From Sipunculus nudus (Eukaryota; Annelida; Sipuncula; Golfingiida; Sipunculidae), in assembly GCA_026874595.1 (NCBI GenBank), contig CM049306.1, forward strand, positions 81,186,142-81,250,141: DNA of 64,000 nt, given 5' to 3'. The translations under genes were made by a program, and so were the position numbers. Below are positions 1 through 10,461 of the stretch, in pieces. Within the stretch, counting starts at the first letter, position 1. The number at the start of each line of letters is the position of its first letter. The notes beneath the pieces were generated by a model. The model was not told the origin of the DNA and searched no databases. It saw only the letters and a list, made by a program, of their open reading frames with translations.

Positions 1-674
1 CTGATTCTCTTGGTTTACTGCAGTATGTCTCAGACTTTCGCACTAAACTACACAATGCTTGTGAGATGGCAAAGTCAAATCTAAAATCTGCACAAAGTAA
101 AATGAAAACAGAGTATGACACACACTCTATAAGTAGGACGTTTGAGCCTGGTGAATAGGTCCTTGCTTCACTTCCCATCCCTGGCAGACCTCTGCAAGCT
201 ACGTATTTTGGTCCTAACATTGTTGACAAGAAAGTCAGTGATTTAAATTACATACTGTTGACACCAGATAGACGTAAGAAGAAACAACTGTGCCATGTTA
301 ACATGTTGAAACCATATTATGACAGAAATAGAATATCAGATGTTGTTTTACATTATGTTACTGCTGTAAATTTTGTAAAAACTGACCCTGACCCAGTAAA
401 AGTAGATACTGATTGTAAGTGTGATGTAGACATTCAGTGTGGTACAGTACCATTAAAAAACTCAGACGTGCTTAAAAACCTGGATACCAAACTGTCACAC
501 CTTACCACACAAGAACAACAAGACCTCAAGAACCTGCTGCGGAATTATCAACATTTGTTTGGTGACATTCCAACGCGAACTAACACGTTGTGCCATGACG
601 TCGATGTTGGCGAGGCAAGCGCAGTCAAGCAACACCCATATAGACTGAATCCAGAAAAGCAAAAGTATTTATAG
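1..674 (+). pseudogene. Integrase C-terminal domain and linker of the gypsy pol (broken)
   Basis: Frame 1-674 reads an integrase tail with a GPY/F-like module (a tract with YFGPNIVDKK), then CHVNMLKPYYD, the typical end of a gypsy integrase. A linker of about 110 residues follows, ending HPYRLNPEKQKYL, the usual run-in to RT. There is an in-frame TAG near 155 (after FEPGE) and another at 672-674. The frame resumes unchanged at 690, so integrase and RT were one polyprotein. The start lies outside the window. Confidence 0.75.
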
Positions 675-689
675 GATGAGATTCAATAT

Positions 690-1748
690 TTGCTGGACAA
701 TGATTTTATTGAACCTAGTAACAGTAACTGGAGTTCACCATGTATTCTTGTGCCAAAACCTGATGGAAGTTACCGTATGTGCACAGATTACCGAAAACTG
801 AACTCCGTCACCAAGACTGACACGTTCCCGATTCCGAGGATCGATGATTGTATTGATAGAGTCGGTAGCTTAAGATATGTCTCCAAGTTTGACTTGCTAA
901 AAGGATTCTGGCAAGTTCCGTTGACAGAACGAGCGAAAGAAGTGTCCGCATTCGTGACGCCGCAAGGACTGTACCAGTATAAAGTTATGCCGTTTGGCAT
1001 GAAGAACTCGCCAGCCACGTTCCAGCGCCTCATCCATATGGTTGTCAAAAACATTCAGGGCTGCGACGCATATATTGATGACCTTATCGTGTACAGCGAC
1101 ACCTGGGAGAAACATCTGCAAATTCTTCGCGACCTCTTCGAAAGACTCAGTGAAGCACGTCTGACCGTCAACTTAGTGAAGTCTGAGTTTTGTCATGCAC
1201 AAGTAACATTTTTGGGTCATATTGTAGGGCAGGGTCAGGTAAAACCTGTTGATGCTAAGATAAGTGCTATTTCTGCATTTCCTAGACCAGAAAACAAAAA
1301 GCAAATAATGTGTTTACTTGGTATGGTTGGATACTACAGAAAGTTTTGTCGAAATTTTTCTGCTGTAGCTGAACCTTTGACTAATTTGTATAAGAAGAAA
1401 CAAAAGTTTATATGGAATGTTCAGTGTGAAAATGCATTTCAGAATTTGAAAGCAATTCTGCAAAGTTCACCAGTTTTAGCAGCTCCAGACTTTTCTGTAC
1501 CTTTTAAGTTAGCTGTAGATGCTAGTGATACTGCTGCTGGTGCTGTGTTGATACAGGAAGGCAATGATGGCATAGATCATCCAATTTGTTATTTCTCAAG
1601 AAAGTTTAATACAAACCAGAAAAACTACTCCACTATTGAAAAAGAATGTTTGGCTTTGATTTGGCGTTGCAACATTTTAAAGTTTATGTTACTTCATCAG
1701 TCAGGCCTATCATTGTCTTCTGTGATCACAATACCCTCACGTTCATGA
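690..1748 (+). pseudogene. Reverse transcriptase-RNase H part of the gypsy pol
   Basis: A 352-residue open stretch in the same frame as the integrase tail, separated from it only by the TAG at 672-674. RT motifs are clear: SSPCILVPKPDGSYRMC, FDLLKGFWQ (Asp68 of the stretch), PFGMKNSPATFQ, the YIDD catalytic box (128-131) and FLGH. The RT connection (GMVGYYRKF) and the RNase H start (LAVDASDTAAGAVL, then YSTIEKE) follow. The frame is lost near 1665. The RNase H continuation (CDHNTLTFMNKL, then GKDNLLADCLS to about 1876) lies in another frame with a further break near 1780. RT and RNase H copy the element RNA into DNA. This copy is a relic. Confidence 0.85.
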
Positions 1749-1994
1749 ACAAGTTGAAGTGTAAAAATCAAAGATTGTTATGATGGAGTTTGTTCTTACA
1801 GGATTACAATCTTGATATCATACACATTGAAGGGAAAGATAATTTACTTGCTGATTGCTTATCTACATGTTTATGAAATGTTGTAAACAGGATGTTTATG
1901 TAATATTGTAGATAAGATGATTTTGAGATGTTGTTCAAATTTTAGTGATTGTGATCGCAAAAAGAAAGTTTTCCGTGAAAACTTTCTTTTTTCT

Positions 1995-2008
1995 GACAGG
2001 AGGGGAAG
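1995..2008 (+). promoter_or_regulatory. Polypurine tract before the 3' LTR
   Basis: GACAGGAGGGGAAG sits immediately before the TGTAACA that opens the LTR. This is the expected position of the plus-strand priming tract. Confidence 0.7.
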
Positions 2009-2781
2009 TGTAACAGGTGCTCTATTATGTGACACGGGCGTAACTCGTGTTGTTTTTACATTCTGTACTGGTTGAACTCTCGTTGTCATGTGGGCCTTGG
2101 ATTTTCACGCCTGGTAGTGGGTCACATGATCAGCCTGGTATGTGTACATACACAGGGATGTCTTTCTAGAGAATTCTTGAAACGCATGTTTACTGTTGAG
2201 TAGAGTCCTTTGTAGACTGTTCGAGAAGTAGAAGGTTCCCGGCTTAGGATGTGAAGGTATATAAGGGCTGTTTTTTAGAACCAGTGGGCAGACAGCAGAG
2301 CAGATACCAGCGGACGCAGAAGCGTGTGTCAGATTCTGAGATCTTATCCGACGAATGGGGCAATTAAAGATATTTCAAGAACTTTCCTGGATTTTATACA
2401 TTGGACTTCAGTTTACATTCTGTGTTGTTGCAAGAACATTCCACTGGACTGTCATTCTTTGAGAGCTTACATTCAAAGGACTTATTTTGGTGACACTGTT
2501 GGTATTCAGGTATTGTACCATTATCTTTCTCTGTGATTGTATTGACTTATTGTAATACCGCTGTTTTACTGTATAATTGTATTGATTTAGTGTATTGTAT
2601 TGTTAGGGTTGTTTTAGGAATAAATTATAGTTATTTGTTAACAAAAAACCACTGACTTCTTTATTCATTCCCCTAGACATTTCCCGCTGCCTAGTGTTAC
2701 AGAATCTAATTTTTTTTATCTCCATTACAAAATTTGTGTTCATCACGCATACGTGATCTGTTTATATTAGATTCCGTAACA
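2009..2781 (+). repeat. 3' LTR of the gypsy element
   Basis: It begins TGTAACAGG and ends CCGTAACA, about 773 bp. Nearly the whole length aligns with the solo LTR at 32215-33360 once a 407-bp insert there is removed. It contains a TATATAAGG box near 2260 and a GGAATAAATTATAG stretch near 2617 that could serve polyadenylation. The solo copy lacks about 60 bp around the latter. Confidence 0.8.
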
Positions 2782-3762
2782 CATGTCTTGTGAGGTTTAA
2801 GCAAATGTTATATACATAAATGATCTAATTAAATAAAAAAATATGTATATAATATAAATCATAATATGCCTGTTGGAATGTTTCGAAAGGTTTTCAAACT
2901 GATTTGTGCCTTAATTACCAAAATAATTATGTTCAAAAGAAACATTTATAATTTCTTTAAATAACATTTAGCAAAAGAATGATATGTTCAAATTTATATT
3001 TTTAAGTACTGAAATAAAGTAACCAGATTTTTTTTATTTATATATATATATATCACAGCTCCTCTGGTGATACCGGTACTGGAACTCGCAATATGTGCTC
3101 TTAGGATACTTGTGTGCTGTCGAGACCACGGACCCCGGTAAATGCAAAGTTTAACATAAGACTTCAACATATCAGTTATTTCACTCCGAGCATTACATTT
3201 AAAAGATAATATTTTGCAAGTTATAAACGTAAATGCACTTTTGCGCCATTGACTTTAACATGTTGAAAACGATTGGAATTTTATATCCTTATTTCGAAGA
3301 AATATAAATATTAAATATTGAACCCCTCTACAGTTTGACAACATAACGCAAAGACATAAGGGAAACGTTTTTCAGGAACAGGAAAGCCTAATTTTTTTTG
3401 TGAAAATTGCCTCATTATGTTCTCTTTACATTGCATATCAAAATAATTTCCCAATATGGGAGGGAGATACCCATACCCTCCCCATGTACCTGTAACTAAC
3501 TTTAATGAAACCATGATTCATAATTGAAAATAAAAAAAACTCTGTATTTTCATACACTAAAATATATAACGCATAGTATGATAATAATAATAATATATAC
3601 ATATATATATATACATGTATATATATTAGTACCCATACATGCATATTATCGTCCCTCTCCCCCCCCCCCTCCACCCCCGTTTTCGAATTTTTGGATCCGC
3701 CGCTGATCATGGCCCCCTCCCCTACCTCAATCCTGGCTACGCCCCTGTATTTTTAAACAAGT
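2782..3762. other. AT-rich spacer, no gene seen
   Basis: It holds short (TA)n tracts (about 3040-3053, 3595-3625) and a C-rich piece at 3640-3750 with GGATCCGCCGCTGAT and CTGGCTACGCCCCTG. That piece resembles the ends of the GGATCC-type MITEs near 60.3-60.9 kb. Short open frames have no recognisable domain. Confidence 0.4.
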
Positions 3763-4400
3763 GACCCATGGGTCATGACGCTCAGCGGACTGGCATGATT
3801 ACAATATGTCCTTGCACAGGCAACTAATTAAGATCATGTAGGCGGCATCATAGTTCATGCATATAAGCTCAAGTTCATTAAGACTCAGTGGAAACAATTT
3901 GTGCCTTATAAACAGACAACTGTATCTTTAAAGGTCTCAAAAATAGAGAAAAACAGAAAAATTCAGAAAAAAACCAGTCTGCAGAAAATGAGGAACCACT
4001 CCATGATCAATATGCATACAAAATATCATGGTGATCAATGCATTAGTTGTTCAGATACTGGCGTTCATTGTATCAAACTTTTAATTATTCTGGGGGTACT
4101 TCAGAGACCCATAGCTCGGATGAAATGGGTAACAGAGACCTACTTTCAGGTTTCCGAGGAGATCTTCATGGGCCTCCCTGGATGTCAAGTAAGAAGATTC
4201 TAGGTCCAGTCGCTACGATTTGTGGCCCGTTAATGTTTACAGGTGACCGCATCTTTTAAGGTCTCAAAAATAGAGGAAAAAATCGTAAAAAATATAATGG
4301 TGATTAGTGCATTAGTTGTTCAGATACTTAAGCTTTTGTATCAAATTTTCCATTATTATGGCGGGGGGGGGGTAACTTCAAAGACCCATAGCTCAAAGAA
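3763..4400 (+). repeat. Truncated copies of the CTCAGCTGA/CAGCTGAGCTAAAA element family
   Basis: The left-end palindrome GACCCATGGGTC followed by ATGACGCTCAGC is at about 3764-3787. Internal family sequence (TTCAGATACT, CATAGCTCGGA, CAGGTTTCCGAGGAGAT, AGAAGATTCTAGG) is at 4047-4210, with a second partial copy at 4255-4400 that includes a poly-G run. No right end is present, so these are fragments. Confidence 0.55.
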
Positions 4401-4584
4401 TACCAGTACAAACGTATTAAATATACATTTTAATAGGAGTTTTCCATTTGTAACTGCAGTAATGAGAAAAAAATCTCGATTTTCAAAACATTTTAAGTCA
4501 ATATTATGTGTTTATAACTTTGGTGGTGCCACTCCACACGTGTACAATCACACTGTACCAACCACGACGTTAATTTGGTGAACA

Positions 4585-5330
4585 TTTTATTATCCCCTCG
4601 CAACGAAGTTGCGAAAGGGATATAGTAACGCCTCCGTTCGTGCGTCCGTCCGTATTTCCGTCCGTCTGTCCGTCCGAAATTGCCTTGTGGATCAATTTCA
4701 AGCCAAACCGTTTGCCCAGAACCTTTCATCTTGCACATATGGCTTACCCACCCATGGATGAAGAAACCTATCGATTTTGAGGTCACGGGGTCAAAGTTCA
4801 CGGCCACAGCACCCACTTCTTGACCTAAAACTACTCACAGTGATGCCTGACATAAAAAATCCACACTACCAAACCATTTATCAAAGGTAATAATGTAATC
4901 AAATAATTCACATTATACCCAAACTGCTACGTCACGCTCCACTTTGCAGTGCCCTTGTGCCATATGCTTTTTTCAACTGGACCCAATCCTTCTAACGTTA
5001 ATTGAGTTGCTAGCCCTATATGTTATTACCCCTCATAACAAATTTGCAACAGCGGAAAAAATAACTCCTTTGTTTGTACATCCGTCTTCCTGTCTGTCTT
5101 CCCATCCGTCTCAATATACCTTATTGATAAATTTTAAGCCAAATCATTTAATCTTAAGCTTTCTCCTTCACATATGCCTCACCGGCCCATACACGTACAA
5201 CTTATTGAGTTTGACGTCAAAGCTCAAGCTCACACACCTCCCCTTCTCATTTTAACACTTGCGTAATACATCCCATATCATTATGCTCCCAAGCGAGGGG
5301 ATGCCCCGCTTTGCGGTGCGCTTCTTTACA
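4585..5330. repeat. Two related units of a GCAACGAAGTTGC-type dispersed repeat
   Basis: The left edge is the hairpin CGCAACGAAGTTGCG, followed by a CGTCCGTCCGTCTGTCCG stretch and AAGCCAAACCG. A second unit (about 5025-5330) repeats this plan with more divergence and ends GGGGATGCCCCGCTTTGCGG. The short open frames are spurious. GGGTCAAAGTTCA, a DR1-like nuclear-receptor site, occurs at 4788-4800. Confidence 0.55.
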
Positions 5331-5431
5331 TCTGTTACATGGTAGGCCTACACGTGTTGGTGAATATTTGTAAAGGACCTCGATTACTTGCAAGGCCCTG
5401 GACTTCGAGCGGCCAAGTGCAACTGTATAAT

Positions 5432-5745
5432 ACCAAAAAAAAATAATAAAAGGTATGGTTCTCAGGCACCTCCCGCGTCAATTATCCCCCCCCCCCCCCC
5501 GACCCAAAAGCATAAAAAAATTATTTTGATATTCATCTTTCAAGAAGATAAAATAATACAATTTTGATCAGATTTCCTTTGTTATGTAGTGCTTTTGCTT
5601 GTTTAGCAAAACAGTTCTATTATTTTCATGCTTTTCCCTGATCATATGAAGTTTTTTTCGAAACATACAAAACAAAGGGTGAAATATCGCCCGGCCTCAC
5701 AGGTTTCTGAAATTAAGGGCCTGAGAACCATACCTTTTTTTGGCC
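5432..5745. mobile_element. MITE, GGCCAAAA/poly-C family, copy 1
   Basis: The termini are inverted: AAAGGTATGGTTCTCAGGCA on the left and GCCTGAGAACCATACCTTT on the right, extended by A-rich/T-rich arms ending in GGCC. The centre has a long poly-C tract and TTCCCTGATCATATGA. Three more copies are at 47133, 55001 and 62544. There is no coding capacity. The flanking TAA fits a TWA target site, as in PIF/Harbinger elements (inference). Confidence 0.7.
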
Positions 5746-6329
5746 TATCTATCACGATTTCCTGCGACCCTGTAGATGTGCACTCCAGCACATCAGGTCA
5801 CGAAGAAGGCTCCTGCAAAACAATTCTTTCAAAGATCCCCCTTATTAGAAGGGATCGTCGATGTGGATTATTTCGGGCCGGTCACCGCGAAATGTAAGAA
5901 ATCCCCAGACAGGGCCCCCAGAGTAAATCTCTGTCCCGCCATCACACACGCTCTGGCCATTGTGTTACCGGGTCCGAGGACAAAAAGAAAAGAGGCGCCC
6001 GTGGGGGAGCAAATATTAAAATTATTAATTATGCACGTTATACGCAAATATTGCAAATAAAAGTGGGTGGAATCTCTCCGGACATACCTGGAGCATATGT
6101 ATGTCGAAAATCACGGCAATCTAATACGATGGTATTAGAGGAGATACAGAAAATTACAAAAATCGCCTAGTATATAACGCCGCCGAAGCATTTTGTTTAC
6201 ACGATATTAACTAGAATACGGGTAGTTGACAAGCGACTACATGTTTCCGCTGAAATCAGAGTTGGACGGGTGAAGTGAGGCATTGACTAAATGCGAGGGG
6301 AAATAGAGTGAGGTGAGTTGCATATTAGC
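5746..6329. other. No gene recognised
   Basis: Open frames of up to 94 codons (5776-6060 +, 5868-6056 -) have no recognisable motif. Nothing else stands out before the satellite array begins. Confidence 0.3.
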
Positions 6330-7935
6330 ATGGATGTCTGCAGCTGAAATGTGTATGTAGGTTGCGCCACCTACCACAAAATCCAGAAAGCTGTCTATGT
6401 TGTATACATATGCAAAAAATTTTAGGCAGATAAGTCAAACCACTACTGAGTTATGAGTGATTTTATCCGACAGCAGACAAACAGAAGGACGCTGTGCATA
6501 AATGCTCGCATGTGGCGCCACCAATCTTCTGTATGATTAAGAGCTATGTGAGATCTATACACATGCAAAATATTAGGGGGATACGTCAAACCAGTCCTGA
6601 GATATAAGCCTGAATGTCTGCAGCATCAACATAAATGTAGGTGGCGCCACCTGCCACAAAATCGAGATAGCTATCCAAGATGTATAAACATGCAAGGTTT
6701 TAGGCGGATAAGTCAAACCACTACTGAGATATGAGTGATATTAGCCCACCACTGCAGACAAACAGACAGATGCTGTGCAAAAATGGTTGTAGGTGGCGCC
6801 TCCAGTTTTGTGTATGATAAAGAGCTATGTGAGATCTATACACATGCAAAATTTCAGGAGGAAACAGCAAACCAGTCCTGAGATATAAGCCTGAATGTCT
6901 GCAGCGTGAACATAACTGTAGGTGGCGCCACCTGCCACGAAATCCAGAAAGCTATCCAAGATGTATAAACCTGCAAAATTTTAGGCAAATATGTCAAACC
7001 ACTGCCGAGATATGAGTGAACTTATCCCACGGCAGACAAAAAGAAGGACGCTGTGCAAAAATGGTTGCAGGAGGCGTTTTGCATATGATAAAGGGTTATG
7101 TGAGATCTATACACATGCAAACTTTTGGCCCAATCGGTCAGACGGTTCCAGAGATATGAGCTTGGATGGTGCAGCGTTAACGTGAATGTAGGTGGCGCAA
7201 CCTGTCACAAAATCGAGAAAGTTATCCAGGATGTATAAACCTGCAAAACTTTAGGTGGAAAAGTTTTGCATATGATAAAGAGCTATGTGAGATCTATACA
7301 CATGCAAAATTTTGGCCCAATCGATCAAACGGTTCCCGAGATATGAGCTTGGATGACTGCAGCGTTAACGTGAATATAGGTGGCGCAACCTGTCACAGAA
7401 TCGAGAAAGTTATCCAGGATGAATAAACCTGCAAAACTTTAGTTGGATATAAGTCAAACCACTGCCGAGATATGAGTGATTTTATCCCAAGGCAGATGAA
7501 CAGATGGACGTTGTGCAAAATGGTTGCAGGTGGCGCCATCAGTCTTGTGTATGATGAAGAGCTATGTGAGATCTATACACATATGATAAAGAGCTATGTG
7601 AGATCTATACACATGCAAAATTTTGGCCCATTCGGTCAGACGGTTCTCGAGATATGAGCTTGGATGTCTGAAGCGTAAACGTGAACGTAGGTGGCGCCAC
7701 CTGTCATAAAATCAATATAGCTAACCAGGATGTATACACATGCAAAATTTCAGGTTGTTAAGTCCAACTAATGCAGAGATATGAGTGATTTTATCCCAAG
7801 GCATATGAACAGATGGACACAGTTCAAAAATGGTTTAATTTATGTTATAAAGCTATCCAAGGGCTACATTTGTGTAAAATTTTTAGCCTGATCGGTCAAA
7901 CGGTTCCCGAGATATATGGGTTTATGTTTGGAAAC
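6330..7935. repeat. ~278-bp tandem satellite with GGTGGCGCCACC cores
   Basis: The marker CACTACTGAG-TATGAGTGA recurs at about 6441, 6719, 7000 and 7458 and weakly near 7770, with a spacing of 278-281 bp where intact. Each unit is two diverged half-units, each with a GTAGGTGGCGCC core, a CATGCAAAATTTTAGG stretch and a GAGATAT(A/G)AG stretch. Around 7250 and 7570 the order is disturbed by deletion or short duplication. Five to six units are visible. Confidence 0.8.
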
Positions 7936-9392
7936 AGACGCACAAATGGACGCTGGGCAGAGGGGAAAGGTCAGAGGTCAACCAAAAATAAAGGCGCAGC
8001 AGTTCATATGTGACCCAATCATAATCCCGAATTTTAAAAAAAATTCCGCCCAGTGGTTACGGAGGAGTTCTCCGGAAACCTATGCGGCGGCGGCGGTGGC
8101 GGAGGCGGCGTACGACTGAAAACTCTGTTTTGGCGAATACAATTATACGCTGCGGTTGTATGGATCGTAACGCAGATGTAAGTTAGAAATGCTTTAAATT
8201 TTCTTAACGTAGGCCTAACCCCGACGTATTGCATAAGAATATATGCGTGACTAAATTTTTGCGATATTTTCAGTGTTGACGAGAAAGAAACACGGAAATG
8301 ATTGACGAAATACGTGACGATCCAAGACCTAACAATTATGATGGATGGTCCGGTTGACGGTCTGAAGGGAAGAAATGTACGAACCAAATGATTAGCCTGT
8401 ATTGTTCGATGTAAGGTTTATTATATGGTGGAAACATTTATTGAAACAATCCATATGACTTAAAATATGTGGAACGAAACTGTATGGACGTATATTATTA
8501 CGCATTACTGACTGACACGTGGGTTCAGAGAGAACTCGGCTAATCTAGTATTTCATGACGTGCATCCATGCATGGACAATTCACACCATCACATTTAATC
8601 TTTCACTCACCCAACCTTGCCTTTCTGTAACAACTATGTAGGACTGTAGTAAGTATATGGCAGTAAAAGCTTCCGCGTCCGAGTATAAGTTAAGTTTCGT
8701 GAAGCCACGCAAGATATACTCATATAAAACACAGATGAAGCCTTTCTGTGTAAATTAAAACAGGGAGTTTTGTCCTTTTTTAGTTTCATATACAGTCGTG
8801 CGGTGGCGCTTTCCTATATGTTATAACGCTGGCCTCATTCGTCTTTGAACTTTAGTCAATGAACCCAAGTTCCCGGCCAACGAACTATAAACCTACACCA
8901 GGTGGCGCCCCGAAAGCTTCTTTCATTCCCATCACACGTACTGTAATGGAAGATTTCCTTGGTCCATTCTCATTTCATAAATGAGTTATATTTAAATCCC
9001 CGATATATCATCAACATATATGTGTAACATCATCAACAATTATGTTTCACATCATCAACAAATATGTTTTACTACTTTTTAGCCTGCAGTTTTAGATTAT
9101 TTTTTGTTCACTCAAACTTAACGAATTTGTATATGTGGTCAGCTCAGGTTTATACAAAGTTCCCAAACTTTCAGCAAATCATTTTTTCATCTTTCACAAA
9201 ATTTCGAACCTTATCCTTTACAGTTAAAGGAAACTCTCACCTCAGAAATGGGCAATTTTAATAACTTTTACATGTGCAGAAAGTTAATAGAGTATTTCGT
9301 TAAATGGTTTGATTTTTTTTGTTCGTTTTATTTTTCAATATTTTCTAAAAATCATGATTTTTTAAGTTAAAGTAATTGAGTTTTAAATTTAA
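7936..9392. other. Mostly single-copy DNA, no gene recognised
   Basis: A GGCGGCGGCGGTGGCGGAGG run lies at about 8083-8110, and ACCAGGTGGCGCCCC at about 8897. The minus-strand open frame 8034-8387 reads poly-proline through the GGC run and has no recognisable domain. The remainder is AT-rich with no motif I can name. Confidence 0.3.
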
Positions 9393-10461
9393 CAAGTGGC
9401 CGATGGGCCATGACGCTCAGCTAATTTTAACTGGATGCTCATGATTTTTTATAAATGTTATACATTGTCTTTGAGAATAGCCCATGGCTAAAGTTACAGT
9501 GTTGAAAAAAATGGACAGAAAATAAAAATATCAGGATTCGTTGGAGATCTGCTCAAGAGTCATCCTGGATTTCACAACAGAGGGTTCCAAGGAAAATGGA
9601 TACAATTTGAAACATGTCTGTATGGGTGCTCAAAATTATGTTTCTGGTCCATAGCTAGCAGAATATAGGTCACCATGATCCAATTTAAGGTTTATAAGGA
9701 GAATTGTCAAGGATTTCCCTGTATGTCATGTTAGAAGAGTCTGGGCTAATGGATACAATTTGTGCCTTGTCTGTCTGGGTGCGCAAAACCATTTTTCAGC
9801 CCATAGGTCACACAATATAGGTCACCATGACCTAATTTCAGTTTTCCACAGACATTTTCCAAGTACGTCTCAGAATGTTACATTAGAAGATTCTAGGCCT
9901 AACAAATACAATGTGTGCCCTGCCTGACTTTCTGGTTGCTCAAAATCCTGATTTCGGCCTTTAGGTCACAAATTATTGGTCACCATGACCCAGGAGATTT
10001 GCCTAGAAACTCCCAGGATATCTTGATAGAAGATTCTAGGCCCCATATGATTTGTCACCATCTGACATTCAAGGTGTTCATACGACATCTCTTTCCTACA
10101 GGTCATAAAATATAGGTCAGGGACCTCATTTCAGGTTTCCAAGGAGATTTGCCTAAGACCTCCCTAAATGTCACGTTGGAGGATTCTAGGCCTTATATAT
10201 TCAATTTTTTGCCCCGTCTGACATTCAGGGTGCCCGAAATCATGTTTTCGGCTTGTAGGTCACAAAATATAGGTCACCATGACCTAATTTATGGTTTCCA
10301 TGGATATATGCCCAGGACCTCCCTGGATATACAGTAAGACCTAGAAGTTAGAGCTAGAAACTTTTAATGGTTACGATTTGTGCCCTGTTAACGGCCGGCC
10401 GGACGCCGGACAAAAGGGTGATCGCTATAGCTCAGATGATTTACAGTCAGACGAGCCAAAA
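9393..10461 (+). mobile_element. CTCAGCTAA...CAGACGAGCCAAAAA element with ~120-bp internal repeats and ERE-like palindromes
   Basis: The left end is GGCCGATGGGCCATGACGCT and the right end is CCGGACAAAAGGGTGATCGC leading to GCTCAGATGATTTACAGTCA, a degenerate form of the family end. The body repeats a module of roughly 120 bp (GGTCACAAAATATAGGTCAC, CAGGTTTCCAAGGAGATTTG, AGAAGATTCTAGGCC). Perfect AGGTCANNNTGACCT sites are at 9819-9833 and 10271-10285. No transposase is encoded, so it is non-autonomous or a remnant. Confidence 0.6.

Larger units (their letters stand above)
1..2781 (+). mobile_element. Ty3/gypsy LTR retrotransposon, 3' part, decayed (cut by window edge)
   Basis: The visible part runs integrase C-terminus, linker, reverse transcriptase, RNase H, polypurine tract and 3' LTR. 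Integrase before RT is the reverse of the usual Ty3/gypsy order and matches Gmr1-like elements. The coding part carries at least two in-frame stops and RNase H frameshifts, so it is not active. A solo LTR at 32215-33360 belongs to the same family. The 5' half lies outside the window. Confidence 0.85.

Noticed and set aside
5776-6060. 94-codon plus-strand frame with a balanced composition
   Set aside because: No motif, no splice or start context that convinces, and it begins inside sequence adjoining a MITE. Insufficient to call a gene.
6330-7935. Possible CRISPR-like or phage-type repeat array
   Set aside because: Units are about 278 bp, diverged and without spacers, and the window contains a spliced animal gene. 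It is a satellite.
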